A stretch of 64,000 nt of DNA from Kryptolebias marmoratus (lineage: Eukaryota > Chordata > Actinopteri > Cyprinodontiformes > Rivulidae): positions 11,660,306 to 11,724,305 of the forward strand of contig NC_051441.1 of NCBI RefSeq assembly GCF_001649575.2, in the 5' to 3' direction. Under the pieces are notes generated by a model, which was not told the DNA's origin, searched no databases, and saw nothing but the letters and a program-made list of their open reading frames with translations. Below, in pieces: positions 45,861 through 58,143 of this stretch; position 1 is the stretch's first letter; each line of letters opens with the position of its first letter. The position numbers were made by a program, and so were the translations under genes.

Positions 45861-46289
45861 AAGTTGGTTAACTCTTTCACATCCCATGCATTGTTTTGGG
45901 AACTATTTTGGCTGCTGATCCAGACCACTTTCCATTCGCTGAATAAATCAGATTGTCCAGATTTTCCAAAAGCTGCCAAGCAGACATGAATTTGTATAGG
46001 AGCAATTTATTTCCTGGTAACTGAGTCACCTTGAGCAGCAGTCAATAGTTATTTCAGGATGTCAGCGCTGGCTCTGCACTTCCTCTTGTATTATGAGTTC
46101 ATTGATCTCTCACCTGGTACAGGAAAAACAATAAAAATAAAAAGATGAAGTGTTTCCTGTCATATTTCTACGAAGTTTTATTTCTAAATTTTGGAAGTCT
46201 ACAGTATAATTAAACTGTGCTACAATTCCGAATAATGTTTTTGACTCACAATAATCAGCAACATCCTACATTCAGCGAGTTAGAGACAG

Positions 46290-46910
46290 TTCCCAAAATT
46301 TCCTGCGAGGCAAAACAACTCCAGTCTCTAAAATGTCACAGAGTTTTATGCAATTTGTTTCTAAAACCTTTCCATGTCTGTCAGTTTCACATTACACAGT
46401 TTTTTCTATAAACCTCTGGAATTATTTGGAGGTTCAGATAGTGGCAGCAGCAGGTACCTGTAGCAGTTTTGTGTAGCTTGAAATATTTCTGCTGGATTAA
46501 CTGTATAATGTGAATCTGATGGCAGTTCATAAAGTAGTGTTTTTAGTAAACCTTTTTGAAGTTTTTTTTTAAGACAACATCAGTCAACTTTTGTCTTTGC
46601 CCCACTTGGACTAGCCATTAGCTAGTCAGGCTGGTCAGAAATAAACTCTAACTCTCTAAAATGAGACGTATCTTGAGATTTATTTGTTGGAATAACGTCA
46701 TGCAAAATAGTTGGTGATGACCTCTGTACAATTTTTAAGACTGGAATTGTTTCAGGGTGGCACCAGTCTGCTTTGGTCTCAGCCTCTTCTTAGCTGTTAG
46801 CTCATCAGTCCTGTCAGAAATAAAGTTTGTTTCTCTGTAAGTTTAATAAGTAAGATAAGATAGAATCTTCATAATCTGTCCACAGAACCCACTTTAAAAA
46901 ACAAACAAAC
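46290..46910. repeat. R2 element, diverged, right arm partly duplicated
   Basis: Contains AAAACAACTCCAGTCTCTAA, TTCACATTACACAG, GAATCTGATGGCAGTTCATA and TTGGACTAGCCATTAGCTAG. A second right-arm match, GCTGTTAGCTCATCAGTCCT, leads to CCACAGAACCCACTTTAAAA. Confidence 0.55.
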
Positions 46911-48289
46911 TGTGGACTACCTCTTTCATATATTTAATACCTATTCCTTCATGTAAACCAACACAATCATTAGCTGTATTGCAGGAAGGAGGCATGTCAG
47001 GCAGTTTCAGACAGGACTGCAGTGATGAAGTTTTGTCACATTTTAATCATGCTGTCACCAGCGTCCTGTGCTCCTGTTGTGTTCACTTTCTCAGTCCTGG
47101 CGGTATTTGGGTCCACTTCTCAGAGTGGTTGTGTTCTGAGCAAACCAGACAGCTTTGATCTCCAGCCAGGGACAGCGGCTTCAGGGTAGGCAGGGCTGCA
47201 GAAAGTTGCCCTGCTCCTGGGTCACTGTGGTCTGGAAGCCAACATGGAGTCACAGAATAAACAAGTGGTTTCACTCAGGGGGCAGCTGAGGGCAGCCGGC
47301 AGAAGGGCGGGCTTGTGAGTCTGAGCCAAAGATGACTGACAATTTGGACATTCCCTTATCCGTGCTGTCTCGTGGAGCTTTTTAGGAAATATTGACAGAT
47401 CTGTGTCTCAACTAAATGGTAATGGATCATTTTTGGGCTCGCATTTGCAAGTGGTTGGTGGGCTGTTGAGACAAGCCTCATCAATTTAGCTTTGAAGTAT
47501 TTCTACTGACAGGCATTAACGTTCTGTCAGAAGATATTACTATATTGACGTGTTGCTTATGATTTACGATGTCAACAAACAAACTAAAAAAAGCTGAGCA
47601 TCTTCAAATTAACATGCAATGCAAGCAGATGGAGAGATTTTGATCTAATCAGCTTAAACATGCCACTGTCATGCCACTTTATTAGCATATTGTGTGTCAT
47701 GAAGTATGCTCCTTTCATAAGACGTCAAATAATTCAAGTTTCTTAAAACATTCATGGAAGAATTACTCCTCATAAATATTCAAGTTCCAAAGTTTAGAAA
47801 AATTAGCAACAGGTAAAAAAAAAGTGTTTTTTGTTGACATTTTAAATTTAATGTCCATTTGTCAGCTCACATCCATCTGTCTCTTCGTTTTTGTTTTTCA
47901 AGGCCTGTTAGACTGTTTCACTTACTCTTACACAGCAGCAAAAATGTTACTAAATATAAAGTTTCCTCTGAATCAGATAATTTTTTCCTGTTGTTACAGA
48001 ACAGGTTCAGTTCCTCAAAATCCATTTCATCTTTAAGAAAGTTAAAACAGATTGCGAGGGCGGAAGTTTCCCATGCGTCACCTCAAATTTAGTCTGAAAC
48101 AGGGCAGAATAAAGTTTGAAAAAATGAAAATGATGAAGTAAATGATAATTGGATAATGCAACTGAATATGGGAATTTGTGGGCTGTTTTCTGCAGTCTTG
48201 GACAATAGTTAGACAATAAGGATATTTCAATTATAATAATAATAAGAATTTTTACATTTGTAACTCTGATGTGCCTTATCTCTTATCTG

Positions 48290-48778
48290 GCATTGACAGG
48301 TATGAGGGAAATGAACTCAGAGCGCAGACTCAGCTTCTTATTAAACAAAAACTGATTTCTTAAAGATAAAACAAAGACTGACGAGGCAGCAAACCCACAA
48401 GAAACTGAAATACTTAGAACCATGAGTAGACACAAAAAAATAACCTGACTGTGGCACAGAAACCAACAATGAACCAGTGAGGATGAGATGGAAGTGACTG
48501 AATATAAAGGCTGAGGGTGAGCGGGAGATTGACTGCAGCTGGAGTGACAGGAAATGGGGAACAGGTGAAGTGGGCGTGACAGGCTGATTGGAAAACTGCT
48601 GAAGAGATGAACTGAGGCAGAGTGAAGAGTGGCACGAGGAACAGAGGTTACAGGGAGCAGAACCACACAAAAACACAACACAGGGAACCAATCTAAACAC
48701 AAGGATCACAAGAAAACAAAAAAAACCAACATAAAAATCAAACACAGAAGATCAAAAAATAACTCAGATCCTGACACA
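48290..48778. mobile_element. purine-rich interspersed repeat (unclassified)
   Basis: Almost 490 bases of A/G-biased sequence (many ACAAAAACA, AGGTGAAG, AACACAAGGATCAC phrases) ending in CAGATCCTGACAC. The strand asymmetry leaves three overlapping open frames on the minus strand, which is why they look like genes. The composition and ending resemble a common fish repeat that I cannot classify. Confidence 0.45.
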
Positions 48779-49049
48779 CATTTCATTTATTAACATTAAA
48801 GGGTTTCAAGGTGGAAATTTAGTCTGGTTTTATAATATAAAGCAAATTAAAAAAGATTTAATGGACAGAAAAATGTAATTGATATATACAAACAAGCTTT
48901 AGTACCAATTTTATATAAAATTGATCTATTTTTATTTTTAGCAAAATGTTGGCATTTAGTTATTTTTAACCCATGATGATCCCCCTTATTGTGTTAATAT
49001 ACATATAAAAAAATCTGTTTCAATTATTGTACAAAACTCAGCCACCCTA

Positions 49050-49101
49050 AGACTTTGAATGCATTACATTTATCACTTCAAGGAATGCTAAACCTATAAT
49101 T
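49050..49101 (+). repeat. R1 terminal fragment
   Basis: Only the terminal region remains: GAATGCATTACATTTATC, ACTTCAAGGAATGCTAAACC. Confidence 0.4.
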
Positions 49102-50399
49102 AATTTATTATTTGCTGTTCAGTTTATTTTGATAGGTAAACACTTATCTCTCATTCTCTTTTTTTCCTCTCTCAATTTATATATAAATTGCTAATATAAT
49201 TAATCAAAGATCACCAATAATTTCATATGTCCAGCCTCGTTGAAGTGTGTTTTTGTGCTGCTCATAACTTTGAACAAACTTTCTGTCAGTGTTTTCTATT
49301 ACAGTATAGTTGGAACAGACAATCTATGACAGCAGGTGATGCAGCAAACTTTGTTATTACCCTTCGGCCCAGGGGGCTGTTTCTTATCAGACACTGTGAG
49401 AGGGGCAGGGACACACAACCATGAACTCTCATCTCAAACCTGAGATCAAATCAAAGTCATCACTTAACCCGACTAACGTGCAGCGGTCAGAGGACTGACA
49501 AAGGCCAAGACAGAAAAATCAAACTCAAAGACAAACAACTTATTCGGTATTTGAGCCTCCTTGCAGTGAAGAAACACTGCTAACAACAACCTACATTTAA
49601 AACACAGTATTGTGTTGCTTTGACATGATATAGACAACATATTCATAGCATGTATACATCGTGTATTTGAGTGAATCATACGTATTTCTTGTGTAACATC
49701 ATTTAATGCAGTATAACGTCAAGTATCCCGAAGCAGTTTAAATGCATCTTTCAGCAAAAGTGTAAAATGTTTCCCATCCAAAGTCCCTGAGGTTTTGCTA
49801 CACAAATGAAGCCCTAAATTCCTTTTATTCACCACCGTCTGTAGGCCGCCCTCATGATCCATGTCCCATTGCTCCGATGCTGTCGCCTCTGGCAAAAAGC
49901 TGAGTGAGCTGTACTAATGTTTCTCCAGTCCGCCGGGAGGACATTTGATAGACTGGACAAAGAGTAAGGCTACGAGAAAAAGTGTTTTTGTCCTCTCTGA
50001 GAATAGAAAATCTTTAAAAGGACTAACATGATCAAAAGAGTATTCCATAACATTTTACAGAGTAATGTAATCTGGTTGTATGGAGGAGAAAAATGCAAGG
50101 AGAACACAAGGAGAGTGGGAAAACAGATTTCCAGTAAGTGGAGGCCTCAAGCTGCACTTAAACAGCACCTAAAGGCAAATAAAATTATGTTTTTTTATTA
50201 TTTTTATTCATGAGGTGTTCACAGAGTCTAGTTAACATTTATAAATTCACAGAAGAACTTGACTTCGGCTTTAAAAGTCTACAGCTGATCATTATGCTAA
50301 TCCAAAAAATCCTTCAGTGTGTATTTTTGTAACACAATAATTGGTGTTAGATGACAGAGGAATAATACTCATGAACTAAGAGCTCTTCAACAAGAAAAC

Positions 50400-50680
50400 A
50401 CCTATGTCAGCACCGTACGGCAGCGTTTCTGCAGAGGCAAGCTGCAGTATGTGGTACAGTCTACCACGAGTGTGATGGGGAGGACTGAAACCCCCCGGAC
50501 TACAGGATATTTATGAGCAGTCTGTACTCAGGCAAGGAAAGTTTCGTCAGGCCTGTCACACATCAGAGCTCCTGCCTTCTGGCAGAAGGTAAAGTCTTTA
50601 AATACAAACTGAGTAATTTCAAAGATTTGTCCTTTTTGTTCTCACTTCATTCCAAAATTTAAACAAAGGCAGAATGAGTT
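50400..50680 (+). mobile_element. LINE 3' coding remnant
   Basis: A plus-strand frame gives PPGLQDIYEQSVLRQGKFRQ then ELLPSGRR-stop. In the next frame KYKLSNFKDLSF follows. The L-x-DIY and LPSGRR phrases are hallmarks of the C-terminal end of several fish LINE reverse-transcriptase proteins. Only the last ~100 codons are left, with a stop and a frameshift. Confidence 0.6.
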
Positions 50681-51689
50681 GTGTGAACCGTGCAACAGTG
50701 TCATCTTGATTTTTTTTTCTCTTCCTTTGTTTTTCATATACCCTTTATTATATATATACTTAATAAATAAATAAAAGCTTGTTTCTTCATGTTTTTTGTG
50801 TATGTAGGGAGCAACAGGAACAGCGCCTGAGTCAACTTAAAACAGATTTAGGGACAAAAAGTAAAAATATATACATATCTCTAGAGCACAATAAAATGAA
50901 CTGCTGTTGATCAAAGTGCTTTACAATTTAGTCAGACTAAATGTTAAAATACAACCGTTAAAAAAACAAACATTTAAATATAAAAGACATAAAAATCGTG
51001 AAAAGAAATAACACAGTGTAAACATCATCAGTTCTATTTAGGTTTCATCCTCTGCTCAAGTCAAAAGCCAAGAAAAAAAAAAAAAAAATCTTAAGCAGAG
51101 ATTTAATGGACTCAGTGGTTTTAGCGGTTTGTACAGGATGAGGTAAACTATTCTGCAGATTTGGAGCAGCCACTGCAACAACCCGATCACCTTCAGATTT
51201 ATTTTGGATGTTGGAACATCTCGATGAAACAGCTTGGTAGACTAGAGTGCTCCTACTGGTCTGTAGATGAGGACATTACTTAAATATAGAGCAAAATCAT
51301 TTCAAAGTTTAAAAACAAGCAGGAAAAAGTTCATGTTATTCTGGAAACGAACAGGAAGCCAGTGGAGAGAAGTCAGAACTTTGTGTTACATCATTTGTTT
51401 ACTTTGTTCTAGTGCAAGTTAAAACAATAATTCCTAAATCTGGAGCTGGGACTTCAATGCAAGTCACGAAATACCAATTGGCGGTCTTTAGATAATTTCC
51501 AGATATTAACTCACTTTTAAAAATAATTGCTTAAGGCATGTGTTCAGCATGCTTGTTACAAAGGATAAAAACAGTTGTTAGTCATAAAAATGATATTAAT
51601 TAATGATATATCAGGAGCTAAAAGGTTTGGGAAGCACTGAGTTAAAAGAAGAGCTGCATTCTGGACAGTTTGTAAGCGTGTTGTATCAT

Positions 51690-51905
51690 ATCATACTGAT
51701 TAGAGTTATAATGTTATATACTATGTTGTACTGCATCATATGTATTTTATGATGTCATATTATATTGTACTGTAATCATAATATATTTTATTGCATTTGA
51801 CTGTCTTGTATCATATTTTGTATTGTATTGTATTTAATCATATCATAATGTATCATATCATATCATATCATATCATATCATACGGTATTATATTGTATTT
51901 TATAC
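51690..51905 (+). repeat. ATCAT-type pentanucleotide array
   Basis: A perfect core of TATCA units at about 51848-51882, surrounded by decayed TATTGTAT/TCATAT sequence. Purely AT-rich simple repeat. Confidence 0.8.
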
Positions 51906-52329
51906 TTCTTTCTAGTGCATGCCCTCCTGCCTGAAGGTAAATATGAACAAACCATGACTCAAGAGTTAAACATTAATGTTAAGGTCACTACTGAAAACTG
52001 ACACAGCTGATGTGACCTACATAAACTAGTAAAGTATGATACATTAGCATGTGATAAATAAAATGATAAATGAAATAATGAAGCAAACCTATATTAATAC
52101 CTAATACAAAAACACAAACAGCACACAAAAAAAATCTGTCCTTGAGTCATACTGTAAATTCATGTTGCCTTTGTTCTCCAGCAGCATAATGCAGCCAGGC
52201 GCAGCCAACCAGAGAACAAGGTCAAACAAGCAGCATGGATACGTCCTTACTCCAGGCAAATTTCTTTAATTCTTAAACAAGATGTGCACGACAGAAAATT
52301 AATTTTCAACAATAACAAGTTGCTGTTTG

Positions 52330-52720
52330 TTTCCAGGGGATGTTTGGCTGGCCTTTTTGTCAGGAGCTGATTAATAATTCTGTCCTGCACCTACCACAGA
52401 GGGAATTAACTGCTGGGAATGAGTGTGGGAGTTAGGAAGTGGGCTGGGTCGTGTGCGCGTCGTCTGTACACTCGCTGTGCGGTTGCGGACACTTAGACGG
52501 TATTTCCCAGTGCAAACACACGCCTTTGCCTTGTGTCCTTCTGAATGTCACCATGTGTCCCTCCATGCTGCGGATAATGAGCACATTAATATGTACATAC
52601 CCAGCCAGGTTAACTCCTGCCTGGCACTCCAATTTCACGGCCCAGTCTCAGGTCGAGGCAGTTTTTGCAACACCAACAGCCTGTGATTTCTTTTTATCAG
52701 ATGAAGAAAGAAAAATACGG
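52330..52720. promoter_or_regulatory. candidate regulatory block, GC-richer
   Basis: Contains GCTGATTAATAATTC, GCGGATAATGAGCACATTAA and CAGCCAGGTTAAC, with overlapping short open frames on both strands. Frames open on both strands argue for composition, not coding. Repeat-free. Confidence 0.25.
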
Positions 52721-53611
52721 CCCTGAATTATTGAACAGATACATGACTGACAGGCTGGCTGATGAAACTGTAGGGTGGAGGTAAAAGACAGGGAAGGGAG
52801 AACAAAAATTGTTATAGTGAAAGTGATTGATGCCAAAGATAACTGTAGTTGAGGGGTTGATGCCAAATAATAGTGACACAAAATATGGCTGCAGGGGTAG
52901 TAGTGGAGAGGACAAAATTGTTGAAATTGTTATTTGGTTCCCTGTTTTCTCCTTTTCCAGAGTTCTAAAAGTTATTTGAGGCACAGCTTCAGAGGCAAAA
53001 ATCTAACAGAAGCAAAGTTGGACCTTTAATTTTTCTGCTCAAAGACGAAAAACTCCAACTAAGCTTCTATTAAAAAAGGGTTTTGCCAAAATTGTGCACA
53101 GTTACAAGTGAATTAATTTCAGTGAAATCTGTTGTAACCATTGAACGTCAGAAAATCATTTTCAGGTAAAAGTCATTTGCAAATGTCAGGGAGATAAAGA
53201 AGCTCATCCAATAAACAGCTTGACAAGCGGCTGGGATCAGACTAAACGGTGAGATGAAGCAGGAGGGAGAGTCTCGTGTAATGTTTGGCTTTTAGAGCGT
53301 TTGTTTGTTGCTTTCTAAAGCTGAGAGCAAGGCATATCATAAACCTTTGACTGCCTGTTTTAAATCAGATGTCAACAGAAGCAGCATTTTATCTACATGT
53401 CAGTGTTTGCTGATGTGAAAGCATCTTGTAAAATGATCTATTTCTCTCCCTCAGATTAACACAACATCAATAAAAATGCAGTAATCTCATGATCGTTGGA
53501 TTTAATAGCTATTATATATCACATATGTCTTAGAATTTATAGGTTGTTTTTTTTTTTTGGTTATCTTTTTCAAAGATGCCGTCCTTCTTATAATGTTTGT
53601 ACATTTGAAGG

Positions 53612-53870
53612 ATTTAGATATTTTGCTAACAGACAGGGTTTACTCTAAAAGTTAACGCCAATGATTTTAACAAGGATCTTGAGCAATTTGTTAGCACTTG
53701 AGGTATGTGTTGGGGCTGACTCTCCGCTTTTACTACACTAAATTTTAGCTCAATATCTGTAAAGCTGACAGGGTTATAGTCATTTCTGCGTTTGCTGAGG
53801 GTGATCAACAGTGGCGGCCATATTAAATCAAGGCAAATTTTGTCTCCAATGATTACTTTTTGAAGGCATT
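53612..53870 (-). repeat. R1 repeat copy
   Basis: Contains GATATTTTGCTAACAGACAG, TTTTAGCTCAATATCTGTAA, AGTGGCGGCCATATTAA and CCAATGATTACTTTTTGAAG. It is truncated and somewhat shuffled. Confidence 0.65.
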
Positions 53871-55049
53871 TGCTTGAACTGGTTAATACATTCTATCAAA
53901 TGTTGGCAAAAAAATCACAGAGTGTACATTCAGTAAATATTAAACATTAAAAATAAAGAAAAAACTAAAATATCTCAGGGACACGGCCAGTTTGGACTGC
54001 ACCTGCAAAAGTATAAAGAGGAAGTCAGTGACAAATGACAACTATCTGAGTAAAATAAGTCTAACACCTGATAAAGTAATGAATAATTTAGTTTGTTTTG
54101 AACTAGCAGTCTTTTTTCAGCAGTGTTGCAGCTCAACTGCAGCACTGCTGAAAATCTCCAGGGTGTCGTGTCAGTTCACAGCACCTTTATCTTCTGAAAA
54201 CTGATAAATGAAAGTGAACGAGTTTACTTTGGGACTTGAATTCAAATAGGAAACTATAAACATGACTTAATTTAGTTTTATTCAGTTGGAAAGAAACTTT
54301 GAACCAGTTCCTGTGAACTTAAACAACACTGATTATTGGTCTGGTCAGATTTAACCACCACCACCACCACCAGTGTACACGATCAAAATAGACTGCTGCC
54401 TTGTGTTTACATTTACATTTCTAAGAACACATTTGCACATCTAAGTATGCATTAGCAAACCTTACTTTGCTTCTTCAAAACCTTGGGTTTTATACAGTAA
54501 CAGGACATGAACACCATAAGATTAAAGCAGTGGACAAATGTCTAATATCAGTATTTTTGAGGCAACTGCATGTTATCAAAGCAAGCAAACATATTTTTAT
54601 CTGACAATTAGAGAAGATTCTGGCACAGACTTGCATCGGTAATAAAACTGAATGCGAAGTGATGATTTCATCTCTCTGTGCTATTCATCAGCTCCAACAT
54701 AATTGTGCTCTGCCTTTAGCAGTGACCTTTCAGGAACCTCTACTCTCACACGTATTTTACACTTCAAAGTATGCAGAAAAATTATTCCAATTAGGCCCGA
54801 AGCGCTGTTCTGGTCACACCAAACTGCTGATGAAAGAACTGAGTAAGCCTACCCTTCTCCTTTAAAAAGTCACTGCAGTTGTATATTATACATATTCATT
54901 AATTTGCTTATTTAGGGATAATTCAGTTCTTACATGTCACATGAATTAGATATCTACTCACTGTAAATATATTATTCTGTATTTCCCAATCCAATTAAGG
55001 TAAAATGGTTTAATTAAGGATAAAGGGTATAGATATAGGTTTTCCTTTC

Positions 55050-55412
55050 TTGCAAGATCTTGCAAGTTGTGCTAGCTCTCAGTGTATGTGTTGAGGACGC
55101 CTCTGAGCTACTACCACATCAAATCTTAGCTCAGTATCTGTGAAATTGATTGCATTCTAGCCGTTTACATATGTGTTTGATAAGGTCAATTAACTGTGGA
55201 ATGGGGTCCATCTGCAATGGGGTTTGACTCTAAAAGTTAATGAGTTGTAGATGTACATCCAGTGATTACTTTCTGAGCGTTTCATTAAAATCCATCCAGT
55301 GGTTCATGAGATATTTTGCTCAATGTACAGACAATTGAAGACGGCACACACACAGACACAAGCAACAACAGAGTCACCTTTTCGCCCTTGGCAGTGGGCA
55401 ATAATAAGCAGG
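55050..55412 (-). repeat. R1 repeat copy, abutting R2
   Basis: Contains GCTAGCTCTCAGTGTATGTG, AATCTTAGCTCAGTATCTGT, GTTGTAGATGTACATCCAGT, GTTCATGAGATATTTTGCTC and ends TCGCCCTTGGCAGTGGGCAA. An R2 fragment starts immediately after it. Confidence 0.75.
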
Positions 55413-55670
55413 TGATGTGAATCTGACGGCTGAACATTTATAAAACAACATTTGCATGAACCAATGTCATATTACTGAGATTGGAGTTGTTTTAAGATGA
55501 CAGCAATCTACTACGTTCTTGGCCCTGCCTGGTCGAGTCTTATCTCTCCAATCCAGTCGGAATTAAATTCTGTTTCTCTAAACAGAGATTGTTCAAAGAG
55601 CTATCAGGTAACAAGAGGTTACATATTAATTGTTCATATAGAACCCTACTTTAAAAGATCTGAGGTATTG
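55413..55670. repeat. R2 right arm, abutting R1
   Basis: Contains GTGAATCTGACGGCTGAACA, TTAAGATGACAGCAATCTAC, CAATCCAGTCGGAATTAAAT, CTATCAGGTAACAAG and AACCCTACTTTAAAAGATCT. The left arm is missing. Confidence 0.65.
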
Positions 55671-57179
55671 CTTTTAGGGTATGTGTTTACAGTAAGGGTA
55701 CCCTGATATATCACTAATAAATAGTTAAAATTTGCAGTTAGTAATTAGGCTGTAAACATTTAATAAACCAATAAGCGGGTACAGTGCATGAAATAGTGAG
55801 TCAAATAATGAGTCAGCGTTTATCTGTCCTCTCTATTCTCACTGTTTACCTGAATTCGTCATAATTTAGACTCTAAATATCAAACATTTGTCAATGAGTC
55901 ACCTGCACGTGAGCACTGTGAGCATTTGAAGTTTGTTTTTGTGAATCAATTTATTTAGTTGCAAAAAGTACGCTGAGCAGCTAGCAATAATTTGCATTTA
56001 CCTGAGTAAATAAGAATACAGCCCTTGATCTCGCCAAATAGTGAGCAGTGTTTTTTAACTGTTTTACAGATGCTTTTTAAAGTTTTTACAAACTTATGAT
56101 TATGACCTATTTATATAGAGAATTTATTATTAAGGTACCCTAAGTGTAAAGTGGTACCGCTTTTAGATACATATTATCTTAGCATCTCCAGAGAGTGATT
56201 TGTTTTATCTAACTATTATTCTAAGAGGCTGAAGGCTTTTATTATTTAACAATGTATAGTAATAATTTCAGGCTGCTGAAGAAAATGAGCTGTGTCCTGT
56301 TGATTCATGGACAATTAAGTGCAACATTTCTTTTTCATTTTTTTCATCAATCCATTAGATTGCTGGCAGTGCGGAGAGATATGTATTACATCAGCCCCAT
56401 TCTTGTGTATCTTTTGCAGCAAACAGCCTGGTAAAAATATGACCAGATGGGAACTTATCAGCATTCTACCCCTCATGAAACCTGCATGCTGTCCTTACCA
56501 GTAGAAAAGGTCTCTTCTTCATCCAGCAAGCATCACACCTGCCTTTGAAGAAGCAAAAGCACGGGAATTATGCAGGAGAAAATTGCATATAGAGGCTATT
56601 ATGTCTGCTGTAATATCAATTTCACAAACAATAATGTCAGAGAAGAAAAAGTAATGAGAGCAAAGGACTATTACCCAACATCTGCTCCCTTCCACTACTT
56701 TGCTTTTCTCTTCTCTCTGTATTGCTTCTTATTTATTCTCTCTTGCTTATTAGTTTTTTCTTCCTCCCCTCCAAACATGTAATCAAACTTGACTTTCTTC
56801 CATCTTTTTGTCTAGTTTGTGCTCTTCACAGTCTATGCAGAAAGTGCTTTCCCTCGTGTGTTGTATTCAAAGCACACATATGTTGTGAATCACCTTTAAT
56901 AATAGCTTGTTAATAGTTTTTCAAAGAGAATAAAATGTTCAGTCGTATAAAAATGTCAAAAGACAAAAAAAAATCTCAATACATTTTTTTCTCAGCTATA
57001 CGGGTAAAGTCAGGTGAAAAGAAAATGATAATTCTGAGCTGGAGTTTGTGCATTTTTTTCTTCCCTCCTTTGGTTTTAAAAAAGAGAAAAGCTCTGTGAC
57101 CCTCGATGTCATCATGTTTAGGTAAAATGCTTTTATGAGCTATGTCACTGTCAAAGTTTCATATTCTAAACGCTTTAAT

Positions 57180-57445
57180 TCATGTAATTTCTCCATCCAT
57201 TCTCTCCTTTAAAAGCATTAGACGTTGGATGTTGAGTGGGAACACCAGCACTTAGGGTGCCCTGCTGTCTCACCTCTGTGGAGAAGAAGGCGTCGTGACA
57301 TTTAGGCCTCCGAGTTCTTGCGGGTCCAATGCAAGCTGTGAAAGCCAGCCAGGGGGACTCGAAGGAGGGGTGGAAATGCCAACAATCAGCCAGGCGATGA
57401 GCCTGAATCTCACTGTTTTAGTGTCTCTGAGTGGCAGAGAGTGCT
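57180..57445. promoter_or_regulatory. candidate regulatory block
   Basis: Unique, GC-richer sequence between AT-rich flanks, with TTTAGGCCTCCGAG and GCCAACAATCAGCCAGG. No open frame and no repeat match seen. It lies immediately before an R2 element. Confidence 0.2.
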
Positions 57446-57662
57446 CCTAACAGTTAAAGATAAAAATGCCGTCTTCTCTTGAATTTTATTTGCTGATGCA
57501 CAAATATATGTATGTACCTGGGAATGGCTTTACAAAGACAGCACAAGGTTAAAAACATGTATTTGTTGTGGGTTTTGGGACTTGTCCCCTGAAAGATATA
57601 GAGAAAATGCTTGTTATTTGATTTTTTTTTTTTTTGCAAAGCTTGAGATCAACAATAGGTCA

Positions 57663-58143
57663 GATTTTTAAAAATAGGGTTCTATCTAAAGATTATGAAC
57701 TGTAAATATCTTACCTTTTGTAGATAGTTCTTTGAGAAACTTCAGTTTGGAAAAACAGAGTTTAATTCTGATTGTATTCATGAGCTAACAGTGAACAGCT
57801 GCATCATATGGTTATTTGTATAGATGTCTAGTTATTTGCAAGCAAAACAGCAGCTAGCACTAGCACTTCCTGTGCAGGCATACCATGCAGTTCTTGCTGG
57901 AATAAACTTGTAACACAAAATTAATGTTTGTGTAAAGATTTTTAGAGTAATGTTTGTATAATTTACTTTGAAACCTCTGAGATCAGATCTTATCAGCATT
58001 CAGATTAGTCAATGGCCATCAGTCCAGGAAGAATTAAACTTTATATCTCCAAACTGAGGTTGTTCAAAGCGCAACAGGTAAGAAAAAATTGTTTATAACC
58101 TTGCCATAAAACCCCGCTTAAAGAAATCTGAACTATCCCTTTA
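57663..58143. repeat. R2 inverted-arm element, complete (about 480 bp)
   Basis: Left arm AGGGTTCTATCTAAAGATTA, ATCTTACCTTTTGTAGATAG, AAACTTCAGTTTGGAAAAAC. Right arm TCTCCAAACTGAGGTTGTTC, AAGCGCAACAGGTAAG, TTATAACCTTGCCATAAAAC. This copy shows the inverted symmetry most clearly. Confidence 0.75.

Noticed and set aside
48283..48745. Three overlapping minus-strand open frames of 73-139 codons, hydrophobic
   Set aside because: Purine/pyrimidine strand asymmetry of an interspersed repeat leaves all minus frames poor in stops; the Ser/Phe/Val-rich, membrane-like look is a by-product of T/C-rich sequence.
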